25,915 nucleotides of DNA from Minisyncoccota bacterium (lineage in GTDB: Bacteria; Patescibacteriota; Minisyncoccia; Minisyncoccales; MHMH01). The notes under the pieces are model-generated. The model was not told where the DNA came from and did no database searches. It was given only the letters and a program-made list of their open reading frames with translations. The stretch's first letter is position 1. Each line of letters begins with the position of its first letter. The stretch spans positions 1-25,915 of the forward strand of contig JAQUTZ010000004.1 in NCBI GenBank assembly GCA_028694095.1, in the 5' to 3' direction. Shown piece after piece: positions 7,668 through 13,337 of this stretch. A program made the translations under genes and the position numbers.

Positions 7668-7835
7668 TCAGACGGGCGATACGTTGAAGCTCAAGCAGCG
7701 CGGGCAGCGCGGCGGAAGACCCCACCTGAAATTGTCCTCGCCGGCCTGGTGCTGGCAGTTGAAGCATTTCATTTGCGCCTGCACTTTTAATTTTTTCTGG
7801 ACGGATGTTTTTCTTTTAACCAAGAAAGGCCGCAT
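7668..7835 (-). CDS. Small zinc-ribbon-like protein
   Basis: A 55-residue protein with a basic N-terminus and two CxxC knuckles: CFNC at 24-27 and CPRC at 44-47, spaced as in a zinc ribbon. I do not recognise a named family. The start at 7833-7835 was chosen because AAGGGGG lies at proper spacing before this ATG, whereas a longer reading from 7880 would overlap the upstream gene. It is the third gene of a unit that begins with a dCMP-deaminase-like enzyme and continues with another Cys-containing small protein (7853-8026). A metal-binding or nucleic-acid-binding accessory role is plausible but unproven. Confidence 0.75.
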   Translation of the reverse strand: MRPFLVKRKTSVQKKLKVQAQMKCFNCQHQAGEDNFRWGLPPRCPRCLSFNVSPV

Positions 7836-7852
7836 AAATTCCCCCTTACTTG

Positions 7853-8026
7853 TTATTCCTCGCCTTTGGGCAGTTTCCAATTTTTCTCTCTCATTACTTC
7901 AAGCACTTGTCCCCTGAAGGGACAAGCCAAGCATATTTTTGCGGGAACCCTTATGTTCTTGCAGCATATCCTTCTGACATGGTCGACGAATTTTTCCCTA
8001 TCGACCTTCATTGTAATGGTGCTCAA
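7853..8026 (-). CDS. Small Cys-rich protein, TTG start
   Basis: A 57-residue protein reading MSTITMKVDREKF at its start. It has a vicinal Cys pair (ICC) near residues 21-23 and a CLAC motif near residues 33-36, so four or fewer ligands for a metal or Fe-S cluster. No family is recognised. The TTG at 8024-8026 is preferred over the in-frame ATG at 8011 because a full AGGAGGTGA sits seven bases before TTG. That ribosome binding site is built from the last codons and the stop of the upstream deaminase gene (RR-stop), so translation is probably coupled. The next gene follows after 17 bases. Confidence 0.7.
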   Translation of the reverse strand: MSTITMKVDREKFVDHVRRICCKNIRVPAKICLACPFRGQVLEVMREKNWKLPKGEE

Positions 8027-8030
8027 TGAT

Positions 8031-8489
8031 TCACCTCCTGTATAATGCGGCGCTGTCTTTCCTTAAAAATACCCTGCTGATACCGGCTTTGATTATCTCG
8101 TCCCAGCAATCCCGGCAGACCCACCAATGGCCTTCAAGATACAAGGAGGCGCCCCTAATGTCGCTTCCTTTTTCCCTGGCATCAAGAATGGCCGACACTT
8201 CAGCGTGGCCTTTTTGCCGGCAAACCGCCTTGCAAAGCCAGTAGCCTTCGCCGGTTCGGCAGACCCGCTCCTCTCTCGGACAGACGCTGACCTTCTTTCC
8301 GGCATTGGTTCCTCTTCCCAGGATGACGCCGTTCTTGACTATCACGGCCGCCGTCGGCTGCTTTACGCAGCCTGACTGAACCAGCATCTTTCCGGCTTCT
8401 TTAAGGAAACGATTATCGGAATTGATGTAAATTATTCTCCTGCCGGCCGGCAAATACGGCAAAACTCCAGATAAATTATTGGAATCCAT
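8031..8489 (-). CDS. Deoxycytidylate deaminase-like zinc enzyme
   Basis: A 152-residue member of the cytidine/dCMP deaminase superfamily. The zinc site is visible as GHAEVSAI (H95, catalytic E97) and VCRDC (C125, C128); the usual Pro before the first Cys is Val. A second Cys set (C70, C77, C86, C90) just before HAE, in VCPREERVC and LCKAVC, may bind another zinc, as occurs in some dCMP deaminases. This suggests dCMP to dUMP conversion for thymidylate synthesis, though the substrate cannot be read from sequence and tRNA or other base deamination is possible. It heads a unit with two Cys-rich small proteins. GGGGG before the ATG at 8487-8489 serves as ribosome binding site. Confidence 0.85.
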   Translation of the reverse strand: MDSNNLSGVLPYLPAGRRIIYINSDNRFLKEAGKMLVQSGCVKQPTAAVIVKNGVILGRGTNAGKKVSVCPREERVCRTGEGYWLCKAVCRQKGHAEVSAILDAREKGSDIRGASLYLEGHWWVCRDCWDEIIKAGISRVFLRKDSAALYRR

Positions 8490-8497
8490 ATTTTATT

Positions 8498-8549
8498 CCC
8501 CCTTTTAAAAGTTCTAACTACACGCTAGCTTTTAATTTAAAAAAGTCAA
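8498..8549 (-). promoter_or_regulatory. Promoter and leader box of the deaminase unit
   Basis: Minus strand: TTGACT (8544-8549), a 16-base spacer and a weak TAGCGT (8522-8527), then the leader box GAACTTTTAAAAGGGGG (8498-8514), whose end is the ribosome binding site. The same leader box precedes the SpoT-like HD gene at 11175, and a near copy precedes the lipid-kinase gene at 23459. Confidence 0.55.
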
Positions 8550-8551
8550 GC

Positions 8552-8582
8552 AAACAAAAACTGCCGGATAATCCGGCAGTCC
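8552..8582 (-). terminator. Terminator of the cupin/membrane-protein unit
   Basis: Stem CTGCCGG (8561-8567) and CCGGCAG (8573-8579) around a short AT loop, followed on the minus strand by TTTTTGTTT. It begins a few bases after the stop codon of the two-TM protein and lies directly before the deaminase promoter. Confidence 0.9.
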
Positions 8583-8584
8583 GA

Positions 8585-8830
8585 TTACTTGCTTTTCTTT
8601 TCAAACAAGCGCTTAAAAATACTGGCAAAATCTATCCTGTCGAAAAATACTTCGCCGAGAAAAGCAAATGGTATAGCTATGCCTACGACTATGCCTATTA
8701 CCTTCAGGTTAATTGGCTGGTCGGTGGCCAGCTTAATAGCCAAAAGGTCCTCGGCTATGCCGATAACTATACCGAAGATCAACAGTTCAAATATGACCTC
8801 CGCCTTTTCCCATTTGTTGTTGTGGCTCAT
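8585..8830 (-). CDS. Small two-TM membrane protein, unknown
   Basis: An 81-residue protein with two predicted transmembrane helices (about 11-32 and 43-63), a short polar N-terminus and a basic C-terminal tail (KRLFEKKSK) that should face the cytoplasm. I do not recognise a family. Its ATG shares one base with the stop of the cupin gene (TAATG), a typical translational coupling junction. It is the last gene before a strong terminator, so it belongs to the cupin/DUF5684-like unit. A role in membrane or stress physiology is only a guess. Confidence 0.75.
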   Translation of the reverse strand: MSHNNKWEKAEVIFELLIFGIVIGIAEDLLAIKLATDQPINLKVIGIVVGIAIPFAFLGEVFFDRIDFASIFKRLFEKKSK

Positions 8831-9225
8831 TATTCCGTGGTTTTTCCGTCAAAGTGGTCGCCTTCATCGGCTTCCGCTTCCTGCTTGGTCGCGTGGACGA
8901 CTCCGTCTTTGTGTTCTGGCGGAGAATATATGGTATAAATTTTCATCTCTTCCTCCGAACCGTTGATGATATTATGCCTGCAACCGGCGGGAATAACTAC
9001 CGCCGAACCGTCTTCTATATCGTGCTCTGCTCCGTCCAGAACGGCCTTCCCCCTGCCTTCTTCAATCCTTATAAACTGGTCGAGCTCGTGCACCTCTTCG
9101 CCTATTTCCTCTTCGGGTTTGAGGCTCATTAAAACCAGCTGGCTGTTTTTCCCGGTATAAAGCACTTTTCGGAAATTGTTATTCTCCTCCGTCGCTTTTT
9201 CTATGTTAGTTACGTATCCTTGCAT
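8830..9225 (-). CDS. Small cupin-domain protein
   Basis: A 131-residue single-cupin protein. The first cupin motif is seen around GEEVHELDQFIRIEEGRG and the second as VVIPAGCRHNIIN, giving His residues (about 46 and 84) as candidate metal ligands. The following YTIYSPPEH segment and the acidic, His-containing tail match a widespread family of small cupins of unknown substrate. The first motif has Glu, Asp and Gln where many cupins have further His ligands. The ATG at 9223-9225 was chosen because it falls 20 bases after the upstream stop; a reading from 9273 would overlap the membrane-protein gene. The ribosome binding site is weak (AAAGAA). Confidence 0.85.
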   Translation of the reverse strand: MQGYVTNIEKATEENNNFRKVLYTGKNSQLVLMSLKPEEEIGEEVHELDQFIRIEEGRGKAVLDGAEHDIEDGSAVVIPAGCRHNIINGSEEEMKIYTIYSPPEHKDGVVHATKQEAEADEGDHFDGKTTE

Positions 9226-9244
9226 ATTCTTTTTGAAATTAATG

Positions 9245-9697
9245 TTATTTCTTTCCCCAGGCCAGCACTCCAAGCATCACAAGGAAAGCCAGAAAAATTA
9301 CTCCGGGGCATCCGAATCCGCCTATCATTCCCGCTATAAGTATTAGCGCCCACCTGCCGTCGTAATCAGATTTATCCAGCAAGTCCCAAAGGCAGATGGC
9401 CATTAAAATGACGCTGACTACGGGAACGAAAAACAGGAATCCCCACCACCATTTACGGCCGGTCATCATCGGAAACAGGAACAGATTAGCTATTGGAATC
9501 CAGGAAAGCCAGTGCCTCTTCTGGCCCCTCTTTCTAGCTATCTTTCCCAAAGCCAGAGCAAAATACACGTAAAGGGCCAAGGAAACCAGCAAAGCGAAAA
9601 TAACTCCCAGCAAGCCTAACACAACGAGAACCGCGAGAACCACCGGCTCAACTGCGTTTTCTGCAACAGCAGCTGTTAAAAATGCGGTATAATCCAT
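9245..9697 (-). CDS. Multi-pass membrane protein, DUF5684-like
   Basis: A 150-residue hydrophobic protein with about four transmembrane segments (near 17-45, 65-75, 84-106 and 117-145). The central pattern SWIPIANLFLFPMMTGRKWWW followed by FVPVVSVIL resembles the DUF5684 family (a WxxxIPxxN segment, then a GRxWWW turn and an IPxVN-type helix). The function of that family is not established. Two basic loops (KIARKRGQKRH and GRK) should face the cytoplasm. It precedes the cupin gene by 19 bases and appears to be the first gene of that unit. No ribosome binding site is obvious before the ATG at 9697. Confidence 0.7.
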   Translation of the reverse strand: MDYTAFLTAAVAENAVEPVVLAVLVVLGLLGVIFALLVSLALYVYFALALGKIARKRGQKRHWLSWIPIANLFLFPMMTGRKWWWGFLFFVPVVSVILMAICLWDLLDKSDYDGRWALILIAGMIGGFGCPGVIFLAFLVMLGVLAWGKK

Positions 9698-9761
9698 AAT
9701 TGTTTGAATTAAAATTTGGTATCCGACCTTTATTGTATTTTAGCAAAAAATAAGAGCGAGG

Positions 9762-10496
9762 TCATTGAAAAGAAATCATGGCCGTTCTGCCTTCCGTAAT
9801 GTCCCCGTCAACTAAATCATGGATTGCCTCTTCCATAATTTTATAAGAGTAAAGAACGTCCTCTCCGTGGGCCGTACCGGGATCGTGGCTGATGAATCCT
9901 TCCCGGTTATAGCCCTTGATAAGAATTACATGGTAAACCGGTCCGGGAGGCTTGAAATGAGGATTTTCCAAAAGCCGTCCGGCCGTGGGGACTATGACCG
10001 GATTGCCTTTGAAAAGCTCTCTTTTAATATCATCGTGGGAAATATCATAGGTAACTTTAAGATTGTAACCGAAATAATCCTCAATGAATTTGGCGGTCTG
10101 GGATATTGAAGTGTCTTCGTGGTATCCGTAATTTTCATCCTCAAAAGCCACTATGTCCCTGAGTTCGGCTTTAACTGTATCATCTGATATAGGGCGCCTT
10201 TCCTCAAAAAAATAATAAACCATTAACCCGGCAGCTTCTTCGCAAGTATGGGGAAAAGGATAACTCCAGTCTCCGCCGGGAGCTTGGGCTATGAAAGGAA
10301 CTTCCAGATCAACGCTGTCGGGCAAAACGATTTCTTCAACCTCTTCTTCCTCGTTTATCGGCTCTTCGCTTTCATTGTTTTCCTCTTCAACGGTTTCTGG
10401 GTAATATAAAAAAACGTGCCTGTAAATAAAAGAACCCTCGAAATAAAGGGCGGCCAGTCCCAGAATCATGACAAAGGCTATTAATACGTACCTCAT
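9762..10496 (-). CDS. Membrane-anchored C39-like cysteine peptidase
   Basis: A 244-residue protein: an N-terminal signal anchor (about residues 4-19), a strongly acidic linker (35-57) and a peptidase C39-like domain. The domain starts with DLEVPFIAQAPGGDW, carrying oxyanion Q71, then the nucleophile in HTCEEAAG (C85), and later YHVILIKGYN (H189) and SHDPGT (D205), the expected Cys-His-Asp order. It is probably an extracytoplasmic peptidase or cell-surface amidase acting on peptides; no ABC exporter is fused or nearby, so a bacteriocin-processing role is unlikely. It is transcribed alone and probably leaderless, since a TATAAT box ends seven bases before the ATG and no ribosome binding site is visible. 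Confidence 0.82.
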   Translation of the reverse strand: MRYVLIAFVMILGLAALYFEGSFIYRHVFLYYPETVEEENNESEEPINEEEEVEEIVLPDSVDLEVPFIAQAPGGDWSYPFPHTCEEAAGLMVYYFFEERRPISDDTVKAELRDIVAFEDENYGYHEDTSISQTAKFIEDYFGYNLKVTYDISHDDIKRELFKGNPVIVPTAGRLLENPHFKPPGPVYHVILIKGYNREGFISHDPGTAHGEDVLYSYKIMEEAIHDLVDGDITEGRTAMISFQ

Positions 10497-10503
10497 TTTT
10501 TTG

Positions 10504-10533
10504 ATTATATCTTAAAATAAGAGAACGGTACAA
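10504..10533 (-). promoter_or_regulatory. Promoter of the C39-like peptidase, likely leaderless
   Basis: Minus strand: TTGTAC (10528-10533), an 18-base spacer and TATAAT (10504-10509). Only seven bases separate the -10 box from the ATG, so transcription should start at or beside the first codon. Confidence 0.65.
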
Positions 10534-10569
10534 CATAAAAAGCCCCTCGGTTTAATCGCCGGGGGGCTT
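10533..10569 (-). terminator. Terminator overlapping the end of the HD gene
   Basis: AGCCCC(T)CGG (10541-10550) pairs with CCGGGGGGCT (10559-10568) with one G-T wobble. The minus-strand run after it is TTTTTATGTT. The first arm on the transcript is the coding sequence for the last residues (KPPGD) and the TAA stop is in the loop. Confidence 0.85.
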
Positions 10570-11175
10570 TCCTTTTTCCAGTTCTTCAACTGCCGCTTCA
10601 AGCTCGTGAATGAGTATGATATGCTTTGCCGCGTACCTCAGATAGAACTGCCTCGTTTCCCTGATTTTCTTTGCTCTCCTCTTGGGATTGAAATCCCAGA
10701 GCGTCAGCAGGTTATGGAGATTGTCGCAAAGCTTGATCAGGAACACCTCCCTGGGAGCGTTTCTCAGCCGGCTAAAATAAATGTTCAGCCTTTCTTTATC
10801 TTCGTATTCTCCCTTCGGGGGCTTTGTAAGATAATCCACCAGCTTGGCGACTTCGTCTCCGAATTCCGCTTTTACCCTCTCAACCGTCCAGGAAGGTATG
10901 TCTTCCACGATATCGTGGAGCAGGGCGGCTATGATGAGAACGTAGTCTCTTACCCTCAGGCAGTCGATAAGAATGATTGCTACCGCCCTGAGGTGTTCAA
11001 AATACCTCTCGCCGCCGGCCCTCTTTTCCTGCCTGAATTCGCCCTTTGCAACGTCGTAGGCTTTCTGGATGGCAATGTACCTGGGATCCGTCGGAACGAG
11101 AAACGAGCCTATCCGCTTGAAAAAAGTCTTCCTGTTTTCAGCCTGCTTCAATAAAAGCTTAACCTTCTTTAACAC
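10552..11175 (-). CDS. Stand-alone RelA/SpoT-type HD hydrolase
   Basis: A 207-residue protein with the HD phosphohydrolase fold of the (p)ppGpp hydrolase branch. Seen are H61 in RYFEHLRAVA, H87-D88 in ALLHDIVED, the downstream FGDEVAKLVDYLTKPP segment and KLCDNLHNLLTL (D151, N152), closely following the RelA/SpoT hydrolase pattern. No synthetase or TGS/ACT domain follows, so it is a small stand-alone hydrolase like Mesh1/SAH proteins. The substrate, ppGpp or another nucleotide, is inference. It begins with GTG at 11173-11175 behind AGGAGG and is a single-gene unit with its own strong promoter and terminator. Confidence 0.83.
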   Translation of the reverse strand: MLKKVKLLLKQAENRKTFFKRIGSFLVPTDPRYIAIQKAYDVAKGEFRQEKRAGGERYFEHLRAVAIILIDCLRVRDYVLIIAALLHDIVEDIPSWTVERVKAEFGDEVAKLVDYLTKPPKGEYEDKERLNIYFSRLRNAPREVFLIKLCDNLHNLLTLWDFNPKRRAKKIRETRQFYLRYAAKHIILIHELEAAVEELEKGKPPGD

Positions 11176-11181
11176 TTGAAA

Positions 11182-11235
11182 CCTCCTTTTAAAAGTTCAA
11201 TAGAAAACTATACTTCTTTTTTAGTTAAAAGTCAA
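11182..11235 (-). promoter_or_regulatory. Strong promoter and leader box of the HD hydrolase gene
   Basis: Minus strand: TTGACT (11230-11235), a 17-base spacer and TATAGT (11207-11212), followed by the leader box GAACTTTTAAAAGGAGG (11182-11198), which ends in a full ribosome binding site. Its layout and wording match the leader of the deaminase unit. Confidence 0.82.
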
Positions 11236-11240
11236 CCAAA

Positions 11241-11265
11241 CAAAAAACGCCCCGATCAAGGGCGC
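11241..11265 (-). terminator. Terminator of the DUF2178-XRE-rlmN-panD unit
   Basis: Stem CGCCC (11248-11252) and GGGCG (11260-11264) with a seven-base loop, followed on the minus strand by TTTTTTGTTT. It begins about 10 bases after the panD stop and runs straight into the next promoter's -35 box. Confidence 0.8.
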
Positions 11266-11274
11266 CCCTTAAGG

Positions 11275-11610
11275 CTATTTTACGGGCTTGTTTTCCTTAT
11301 CAACAATAACTTTTTTTACATCCGGCGGTTCAGCTGCCAGCTCAAATCCCATAATAATAATTTCGTCTTCCTTTTTTATAAGATGCCCGGCGGCTCCATA
11401 TATAACCACCCTCCCGGAATTTTCTTCTTCTTCAATAACGTAAGTTTCCAGCCTGGCCCCGTTGGTATTGTCTACCACTAAAACTTTTTCTCCGGGCATT
11501 AATCCCGCTCTCTGCGACAGGGCCTTGTCTATGCCGATGCTCCCCTCGTAATCTATATCCACCTCGGTCACCCTGGCTTTATGTATTTTAGACCTTAGAA
11601 ACGATCTCAT
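11275..11610 (-). CDS. panD: Aspartate 1-decarboxylase
   Basis: A 111-residue pyruvoyl enzyme making beta-alanine from aspartate for pantothenate and coenzyme A. The start MRSFLRSKIHKARVTEVDIDYEGS aligns with PanD: the self-cleavage site is G23-S24 within YEGS, with K8 and Y21 matching the active-site Lys and Tyr. DNTNGARLETYVI (Asn and Thr of the active site) and YGAAGHLIKKEDEIIIM (GAAxH and the GDxVII-like strand) follow. Length and motif order are normal, so self-processing is expected. It follows rlmN by 25 bases and is the last gene of that unit. No other pantothenate gene (panB, panC) lies in the window. Confidence 0.92.
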   Translation of the reverse strand: MRSFLRSKIHKARVTEVDIDYEGSIGIDKALSQRAGLMPGEKVLVVDNTNGARLETYVIEEEENSGRVVIYGAAGHLIKKEDEIIIMGFELAAEPPDVKKVIVDKENKPVK

Positions 11611-11635
11611 TAATGAATATTACCAAAAAATCCGG

Positions 11636-12628
11636 CTATTTTCCAGCAAGCTGTCCGCAAGCTCCCTTAACCTCCCTGCCGAAACGGTGCCTTATTGTAA
11701 CAGCCACTCCCTTCTTTTCTAAAATATCTTTAAATTTATTCATTCTGACAGAAGAGGAAGGCTTAAGGTTTTCGACAGGATTATAGGAAATCAGGTTCAC
11801 GAGATACAAAGGCTTTTTTATTATCCCGGCCAGCTCTACGGCTTGCGCGTCAGAATCGTTTAATCCGTCTATCATTAAGTATTCGAACATCACCCGACGG
11901 TTGGTTTTTTTAATGTAATCGTCAACCGCTGTCAGCACTTTTTCTATGGTGTACTGCTTGCCGGCGGGCATGAGCTTAATCCTTAATTCATCATTGGGAG
12001 CATGCAGAGAAACAGCTAAATTAACCTGGGGCTCGTCTTCAGCCAGTTTAGCGATTCCCTCGGGAATGCCGACTGTGGAAACGGATATTTTTCTGGATCC
12101 GATATTAAATCCCTCTTTGTCCTTGATAATCCTTATCGCTTCCAAAACCGCAGGATAGTTTAAAAAAGGCTCTCCCATGCCCATAAAGACAACATTACTC
12201 ACCTTATCCCCGCTCTTTTTTAAAAGCCTGGCGAAAAACAGGACCTGGCTGATAATCTCTCCGGCCTTAAGGTTCCTTTTAAATCCCATTTTCCCGGTGG
12301 CGCAAAAAAGGCAGCCCAAAGGACATCCTATCTGGCAGGACACGCAAACCGTATTTCTTCCGTCTTTATGCCTCATTAAAACAGATTCCACTCTTGAGCC
12401 GTCTTCCAGGAAGATTAAGGCTTTAACCGTATTTCCGTCTTTGGAGACAACCGTCTCCCCGTTTATTCTAATCGGGCACTTCTCCTCCAGTTCGTTCCTC
12501 AACTCGGCGGGAAGAACCGTAACCTCCTGCCAGCTTTCCACTAAATCGGAAAACACGGCTTTTTTAGCCTGCTTCATCCGGTAACCGGGTTTATTAGCCA
12601 GCACTTCCTCAAGAAGAGATATATCCAT
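11636..12628 (-). CDS. rlmN: 23S rRNA (adenine-2503-C2)-methyltransferase RlmN
   Basis: A 330-residue radical SAM enzyme that methylates A2503 of 23S rRNA and often A37 of some tRNAs. The family hallmark VSCQIGCPLGCLFCATGKMG holds the CxxxCxxC cluster ligands. Further on are VVFMGMGEPFLN, ISVSTVGIP, LAVSLHAPN, LMIDGLNDS and the C-terminal GACGQLAG with the second essential Cys. The lack of an arginine-rich Cfr-type divergence and the general context favour RlmN over the resistance enzyme Cfr. The ATG at 12626-12628 is used here; a TTG at 12637 that overlaps the regulator's stop is an alternative adding three residues. It is translationally close to the XRE gene. Confidence 0.95.
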   Translation of the reverse strand: MDISLLEEVLANKPGYRMKQAKKAVFSDLVESWQEVTVLPAELRNELEEKCPIRINGETVVSKDGNTVKALIFLEDGSRVESVLMRHKDGRNTVCVSCQIGCPLGCLFCATGKMGFKRNLKAGEIISQVLFFARLLKKSGDKVSNVVFMGMGEPFLNYPAVLEAIRIIKDKEGFNIGSRKISVSTVGIPEGIAKLAEDEPQVNLAVSLHAPNDELRIKLMPAGKQYTIEKVLTAVDDYIKKTNRRVMFEYLMIDGLNDSDAQAVELAGIIKKPLYLVNLISYNPVENLKPSSSVRMNKFKDILEKKGVAVTIRHRFGREVKGACGQLAGK

Positions 12629-12633
12629 ATATA

Positions 12634-12843
12634 TCAAGAATAGCTGAAAATATCGGTTAAGGGAACGCCCAGCTCGCGGGCTATCTTAAAAGCCAGCCCG
12701 AGGGAGGGATTGTACTTGCCCTGCTCAAGGAAGACGATCGTTTCCCGCCTCACCCCGACTCTTTCCGCCAGCTCTTCCTGGGTCAGGCTCTTCTTCAGCC
12801 TGAACTCCTTAAGCTTGGTTTTAATTGCGGCCTCTTTTGACAT
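12634..12843 (-). CDS. XRE-family transcriptional regulator
   Basis: A 69-residue single helix-turn-helix domain. KSLTQEELAERVGVRRETIVFLEQGKYNP is the classic Cro/C1-type HTH (about residues 18-46), followed by LAFKIARELGVPLTDIF. There is no sensor domain. The gene overlaps the end of the DUF2178 membrane-protein gene by 23 bases. This pairing of a tiny XRE regulator with a DUF2178 membrane protein is recurrent in archaea and bacteria. The unit's promoter contains a perfect 8-bp inverted repeat covering the -10 box, a good candidate for its own operator. I infer autorepression. Confidence 0.9.
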   Translation of the reverse strand: MSKEAAIKTKLKEFRLKKSLTQEELAERVGVRRETIVFLEQGKYNPSLGLAFKIARELGVPLTDIFSYS

Positions 12844-13204
12844 ATATTCTGAATAAGATTGAGTAGGTAAGCATCAGGAATAAGACGGAGTACAAAAGCA
12901 CGTTGCCGACCGCGAACATAACCGGATTGTCTCTCCCGGAAATGTAGACTATCAGCCCCGTAATGGTGGCGACTACTGTGTAAGAAGTCATAGCCAGATA
13001 AGAAGCTTGGCCGGCGATTTTGTAATCCCTCTCGTCGGCCACCACCCCCTTAACTTTGGTTTTGGTAAAATAAAGAAGGATAAAAGCTGCAATAATGGCC
13101 GACACCGGCAAATACCAATTGCCGTAATTCACTGATACTGCCACTATCGCGGCCAGGAAAGCAGTCGTTGCCATTCTTATGATAAAAAATGTTTTCTTGT
13201 TCAT
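12821..13204 (-). CDS. DUF2178 family membrane protein
   Basis: A 127-residue integral membrane protein with four predicted transmembrane helices, arranged two and two (about 8-25, 31-46, 72-90 and 96-117). Between them is a conserved cytoplasmic-looking motif VVADERDYKIAGQASYLA, the DER...A pattern typical of DUF2178. The family has no established function; the constant neighbour is a small XRE regulator, as here. A membrane partner controlling or sequestering the regulator is a reasonable guess but not shown. It is the first gene of the unit and is preceded by a promoter with an inverted repeat. Confidence 0.82.
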   Translation of the reverse strand: MNKKTFFIIRMATTAFLAAIVAVSVNYGNWYLPVSAIIAAFILLYFTKTKVKGVVADERDYKIAGQASYLAMTSYTVVATITGLIVYISGRDNPVMFAVGNVLLYSVLFLMLTYSILFRIYVKRGRN

Positions 13205-13222
13205 ATTAATTTAAGTTAATTA

Positions 13223-13247
13223 TTTCTAACTAATTTAATGTTAGAAA
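13223..13247. promoter_or_regulatory. Candidate XRE operator (inverted repeat)
   Basis: TTTCTAAC (13223-13230), a nine-base AT spacer and GTTAGAAA (13240-13247) form a perfect inverted repeat. It overlaps the -10 box and the predicted start site of the leftward DUF2178-XRE promoter, where binding would block RNA polymerase. Confidence 0.7.
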
Positions 13248-13266
13248 AACATAACAAGTCTGTCAA
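13238..13266 (-). promoter_or_regulatory. Promoter of DUF2178-XRE-rlmN-panD unit
   Basis: Minus strand: TTGACA (13261-13266), a 17-base spacer and TAACAT (13238-13243). The consensus -35, correct spacing and overlap with an inverted repeat suggest a regulated promoter. Confidence 0.75.
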
Positions 13267-13281
13267 GCCCGTTTGACAAAA

Positions 13282-13309
13282 TTGCCGTTTGGAGAAAAAC
13301 TAATATAGT
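13282..13309 (+). promoter_or_regulatory. Possible promoter of the plus-strand gene
   Basis: Plus strand: TTGCCG (13282-13287), a 16-base spacer and TATAGT (13304-13309). A better TTGACA at 13273-13278 is 25 bases from this -10 box, too far to pair with it. The leader that follows carries GGAGGTG just before the ATG at 13338. Confidence 0.5.
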
Positions 13310-13337
13310 ATCTTTAAAATTCATTCGGAGGTGTAAT

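Noticed and set aside
10606..11154. 182-codon plus-strand open frame
   Set aside because: It lies fully inside the HD hydrolase gene, whose catalytic motifs are clear; no promoter or ribosome binding site on the plus strand.
13261..13278. TGTCAA-GCCCG-TTTGACA inverted repeat
   Set aside because: Best read as the -35 box of the leftward promoter facing a chance TTGACA; the operator candidate at 13223-13247 is longer and better placed.
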